NCBI RefSeq assembly: GCF_008973755.1 | Contig: NZ_WBOM01000002.1 | Coordinates: forward strand, 434,001 to 498,000 | DNA from: Nitrincola alkalilacustris | GTDB taxonomy: Bacteria > Pseudomonadota > Gammaproteobacteria > Pseudomonadales > Balneatricaceae | Reading direction: 5' to 3' | Length of the DNA stretch: 64,000 bases | Shown: one piece after another, positions 61,645-64,000 of the stretch | How the letters are laid out: each line of letters begins with the position of its first letter | Position numbering within the stretch: position 1 is the first letter of the stretch | The notes under the pieces: model-generated | Seen by the model: only the letters and a program-made list of their open reading frames with translations | Told to the model about the DNA's origin: nothing | The model's database searches: none | Translations under genes and position numbers: made by a program

Positions 61645-62763
61645 CTAGAGTATAGCAGAGTGGAAGATATGCATAGCCTTTGTCTTAAGGCTGAGTGTGA
61701 CTGGCATACCGACTTTCAGGCTCTGACGTTCAACATAGTGATGAGGGACATAAAAACCGATAGGCAACTCCGGCGCATGCTGTGGCGTGATGCGTAGGCT
61801 CGCATGAGGCCCAAGCCTGACCAGTTCGCTGATGGTACCTGCAACCGGGTTCTCGCTGTCGCCGGGTACCGGACGATCCGGGCGCTGCAGCAGGATACTC
61901 TGGGGTGGGGCCATCCAGCTCAATGTATCTCCGGGATTGAAGGGCTCTTTCGATTGAATCTTCAGTGAAATGCCCGACCAGTCGAGCGTCAGTAATTCAT
62001 CATCACGACTGATGACTTGGGCGCTGAAAATATTCTGCATGCCAAGTAGTCTAGCAACCACTGGCGTTGCCGGGTGAGACATCAGCTCATCCGGGGTGGC
62101 GACCTGCAGTTGTTTGCCATGATGCAATACGCAGATGCGATCAGCCAGTTGCAAGGCCTCATCCAGATCATGTGTGACCAGCAGCGTCGGAATATCAATC
62201 GATTGGCGTAGAACTACCAGTTCACGCCTGAGCTTGACCCTTGTCACCTGATCCACCGCAGAAAAGGGCTCATCCAGCAGCAGCAGGCGCGGATGAGGCG
62301 CCAGTGCGCGGGCCAGTGCCACGCGCTGTCGCTGGCCACCCGAGAGTTGACGGGGGCGTCTATTTTCCAGGCCGCTCAGATTGACGCGTTGCAACCATTG
62401 ATCTGCCACCAGCGTACGGTTGGCCGCCGGAATACGGCGCAACGCCAGCAGCAGGTTTTGGCGTGCGCTCAGATGCGGAAAGAGCGCATAGCTCTGGAAT
62501 ACCATCCCGACATGACGGGTTTCCGGCTTAAGTGAAATACCACGTGAGGAGTCAAACCAGCACTCACCATTATTCAGAATACTGCCATCCACCTGCTGAT
62601 AGAGGCCAGCCAAAGCCCTGAGCAACGTTGTTTTTCCGCTCCCGGACGGACCGACCAAGGCTACCAGTTCTCCGGGGTGGCATTGCAGATCCACATCCAG
62701 CGGGATATCGCCTGTGCCGCGCAACCTGATGCGAAGTCCTGCTTTTGTCTGTATCTCAGTCAT
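61645..62763 (-). CDS. modC: Molybdate ABC transporter ATP-binding protein
   Basis: A 372-residue ATPase: Walker A GPSGSGKTTLLRA, signature LSGGQRQRVALARAL, Walker B LLLLDEPFSAVD and a C-terminal Mop-type domain (residues about 290-370). It powers molybdate import together with ModA and ModB, encoded directly upstream on the same strand. Confidence 0.92.
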   Translation of the reverse strand: MTEIQTKAGLRIRLRGTGDIPLDVDLQCHPGELVALVGPSGSGKTTLLRALAGLYQQVDGSILNNGECWFDSSRGISLKPETRHVGMVFQSYALFPHLSARQNLLLALRRIPAANRTLVADQWLQRVNLSGLENRRPRQLSGGQRQRVALARALAPHPRLLLLDEPFSAVDQVTRVKLRRELVVLRQSIDIPTLLVTHDLDEALQLADRICVLHHGKQLQVATPDELMSHPATPVVARLLGMQNIFSAQVISRDDELLTLDWSGISLKIQSKEPFNPGDTLSWMAPPQSILLQRPDRPVPGDSENPVAGTISELVRLGPHASLRITPQHAPELPIGFYVPHHYVERQSLKVGMPVTLSLKTKAMHIFHSAIL

Positions 62764-62766
62764 GCT

Positions 62767-63444
62767 CTATCCGGCGTCAGATTGTTTGTGATCTATCTGG
62801 AAGCTTTTCCACTGCAACAGCAGCAGACTGAAGAAAGCGATTCCCAGCAGCAGCAGCGCCATGTTTCCGGCAGCATCCATATTAAAGGCCTGAACCTGAT
62901 CATAGATGGCAATCGACAGGGTACGTGTTTCTCCCTCCAGGTTACCCCCAACCATCAGTACCACACCGAACTCTCCCAGTGTGTGTGTAAAGGTGAGCAG
63001 AAACGCACCGAGCAAACCGGGCCATACGAGGGGCAGCTCCACTTTCCACAAAGACTGCCAGGCATTCAGACCACACACGCGCGCGGCATCTCTTATCTCG
63101 GAGTCGATATTGGAAAAGGCATGCTGGACTGGCTGAATCGCAAAAGGCAGATTGGCAATCAGAGACGCCAGCAGCAGCCCCTCAAAACTGAATGCCAGAG
63201 AGCGATTGAACAACCAGTGCCAGAGGCTACCCAGCGGGGCATCAGGCGAAATGCTGAGCAGAAAGTAATACCCCAACACTGTCGGCGGCAATACAAGCGG
63301 CAGAAAGATCAGGCTTTGAATGAAAGGGCGTGCCGGTATCTGTTTCCAGGCCAGTGCACGGCCCATGAAGATGCCCAGTGGCAGCAGCAATACACTGGTC
63401 CAGAATGCCAGCTTCAGCGAGATCTCAAGCGCTTTCCATTCCAT
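62767..63444 (-). CDS. modB: Molybdate ABC transporter permease
   Basis: A 225-residue membrane protein with five to six helices. PLVLPPTVLGYYFLLSISPD and FTHTLGEFGVVLMVGGNLEG are ModB signatures (the latter being the ABC loop region). The start codon is adjacent to the modA stop, and modC follows after 3 bases. Confidence 0.94.
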   Translation of the reverse strand: MEWKALEISLKLAFWTSVLLLPLGIFMGRALAWKQIPARPFIQSLIFLPLVLPPTVLGYYFLLSISPDAPLGSLWHWLFNRSLAFSFEGLLLASLIANLPFAIQPVQHAFSNIDSEIRDAARVCGLNAWQSLWKVELPLVWPGLLGAFLLTFTHTLGEFGVVLMVGGNLEGETRTLSIAIYDQVQAFNMDAAGNMALLLLGIAFFSLLLLQWKSFQIDHKQSDAG

Positions 63445-64000
63445 TCAGGGGGATCCGAATCCGTGAGTTGACAGGATATCCAGTGCGGGTTGTTCCTGGA
63501 GAAACTGATAAAAAGCCTTGGCAGCAGGGCCTGCATTATTCATCAACACCATACGCTGGCGCAGCGGGATGTGCGCTGTTTCCGGGATCAACCATGCCTG
63601 CCCCGGCAGGTCACGACTCTTCAGCAGGGGCCAGGCCACTATGCCGGTGCGTGCAGCACCTGACAGGGCAAACTGCACTGCCTGAGCGGCATTTTCACCC
63701 AGTACCATTCTTCCAAGCAAAGGCTCTTCAAGTGACAGGGTCTGCAACCAGCTCATCGCAGCAACACCATAAGGGGCATGACTGGGGTTGGCAATGGAGA
63801 GCCGACTGCTCTTGTCTGTGTTATCCAGCCAGGCCCTTAAAGCCGATTCAGCATCAGTTGCATCAAGCGGGTCCCGACTGAAAAAAGCGATACGACCCCG
63901 CGCATAGTCAGTGCCCTGATCCAGTGTAAGCCCATCGTCGTAGAGCATCTCAACGTAATTGGCCTGGGCAGAGAAAAAAAGCTCAAAAGGCGCGCCCTGG
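63445..64000 (-). CDS. modA: Molybdate-binding periplasmic protein, partial (N-terminus outside window)
   Basis: The last 184 residues or so of a ModA-type receptor, reading in from beyond the window end (QGAPFELFFSAQANYVEMLY, then GRIAFFSRDP, IANPSHAPYGVAAMSWL). It binds molybdate in the periplasm and hands it to ModBC. The internal ATG at 63948 is not the true start. It is the first gene of modABC. Confidence 0.93.
   Translation of the reverse strand, partial: QGAPFELFFSAQANYVEMLYDDGLTLDQGTDYARGRIAFFSRDPLDATDAESALRAWLDNTDKSSRLSIANPSHAPYGVAAMSWLQTLSLEEPLLGRMVLGENAAQAVQFALSGAARTGIVAWPLLKSRDLPGQAWLIPETAHIPLRQRMVLMNNAGPAAKAFYQFLQEQPALDILSTHGFGSP

Overview
The window looks like chromosome of a free-living marine-type gammaproteobacterium, most like the Oceanospirillales (Marinobacterium/Neptunomonas/Nitrincola group). 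This is judged from protein character, the many TRAP transporters and diguanylate cyclases, and moderate GC; no rRNA, tRNA, phage, integrase or transposase gene was seen, so the placement is an inference. Gene density is high and only one gap exceeds 300 bases (8091-8430).

Layout. 1-610: a HigB/HigA-type toxin-antitoxin pair, cut by the window edge, with twin palindromes in its promoter. 734-8090: fatty/branched-acid catabolism (SDR dehydrogenase, acyl-CoA dehydrogenase, AraC regulator) and an Lrp-type regulator divergent from a giant indolepyruvate:ferredoxin oxidoreductase. 8431-14904: a creatine-use island of creatinase, a DctPQM TRAP transporter, a LysR regulator and a GlxA/GbdR-type AraC regulator. 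14994-19355: small or poorly known genes, including an XpaC-like/TelA pair, a LysE exporter and a ribosome hibernation factor. 19557-23695: a hybrid histidine kinase overlapping a REC-GGDEF protein.

23689-30579 is the most unusual part: an FAD enzyme (LodB/QhpG type) divergent from an overlapping operon of a VioB-type ferritin-like protein, a LodA-like putative CTQ oxidase and a radical-SAM/SPASM maturase (QhpD type). It looks like a quinone-cofactor enzyme with an expanded maturation kit.

30757-38361: DctB/DctD two-component system, a REP-like inverted repeat, a sigma-54 promoter, a TAXI-type TRAP transporter and a glutaminase, which together suggest regulated glutamate/glutamine (or other dicarboxylate) uptake. 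38389-43535: a response regulator, a DUF1904 protein, another diguanylate cyclase and AhpF/AhpC. 43815-46199: carboxynorspermidine decarboxylase and dehydrogenase (polyamine synthesis). 46327-49661: a monooxygenase-like protein, thioredoxin 2, a FetAB-type exporter and two complementary bacterioferritin subunits.

49767-56802: an AAA protein, then a complete urease locus (ureD, ureABC, ureE, ureJ, ureF, ureG) with two sigma-54 promoters and NtrC-type sites, so nitrogen control is likely. Creatinase releases urea, which this urease could use. 56909-64000: Gpt with a structured leader, a CHASE-PAS-GGDEF cyclase, a hemerythrin, a stomatin/NfeD pair and modABC (modA cut by the window end). Three copies of a roughly 50-bp double-hairpin repeat are scattered in intergenic positions.
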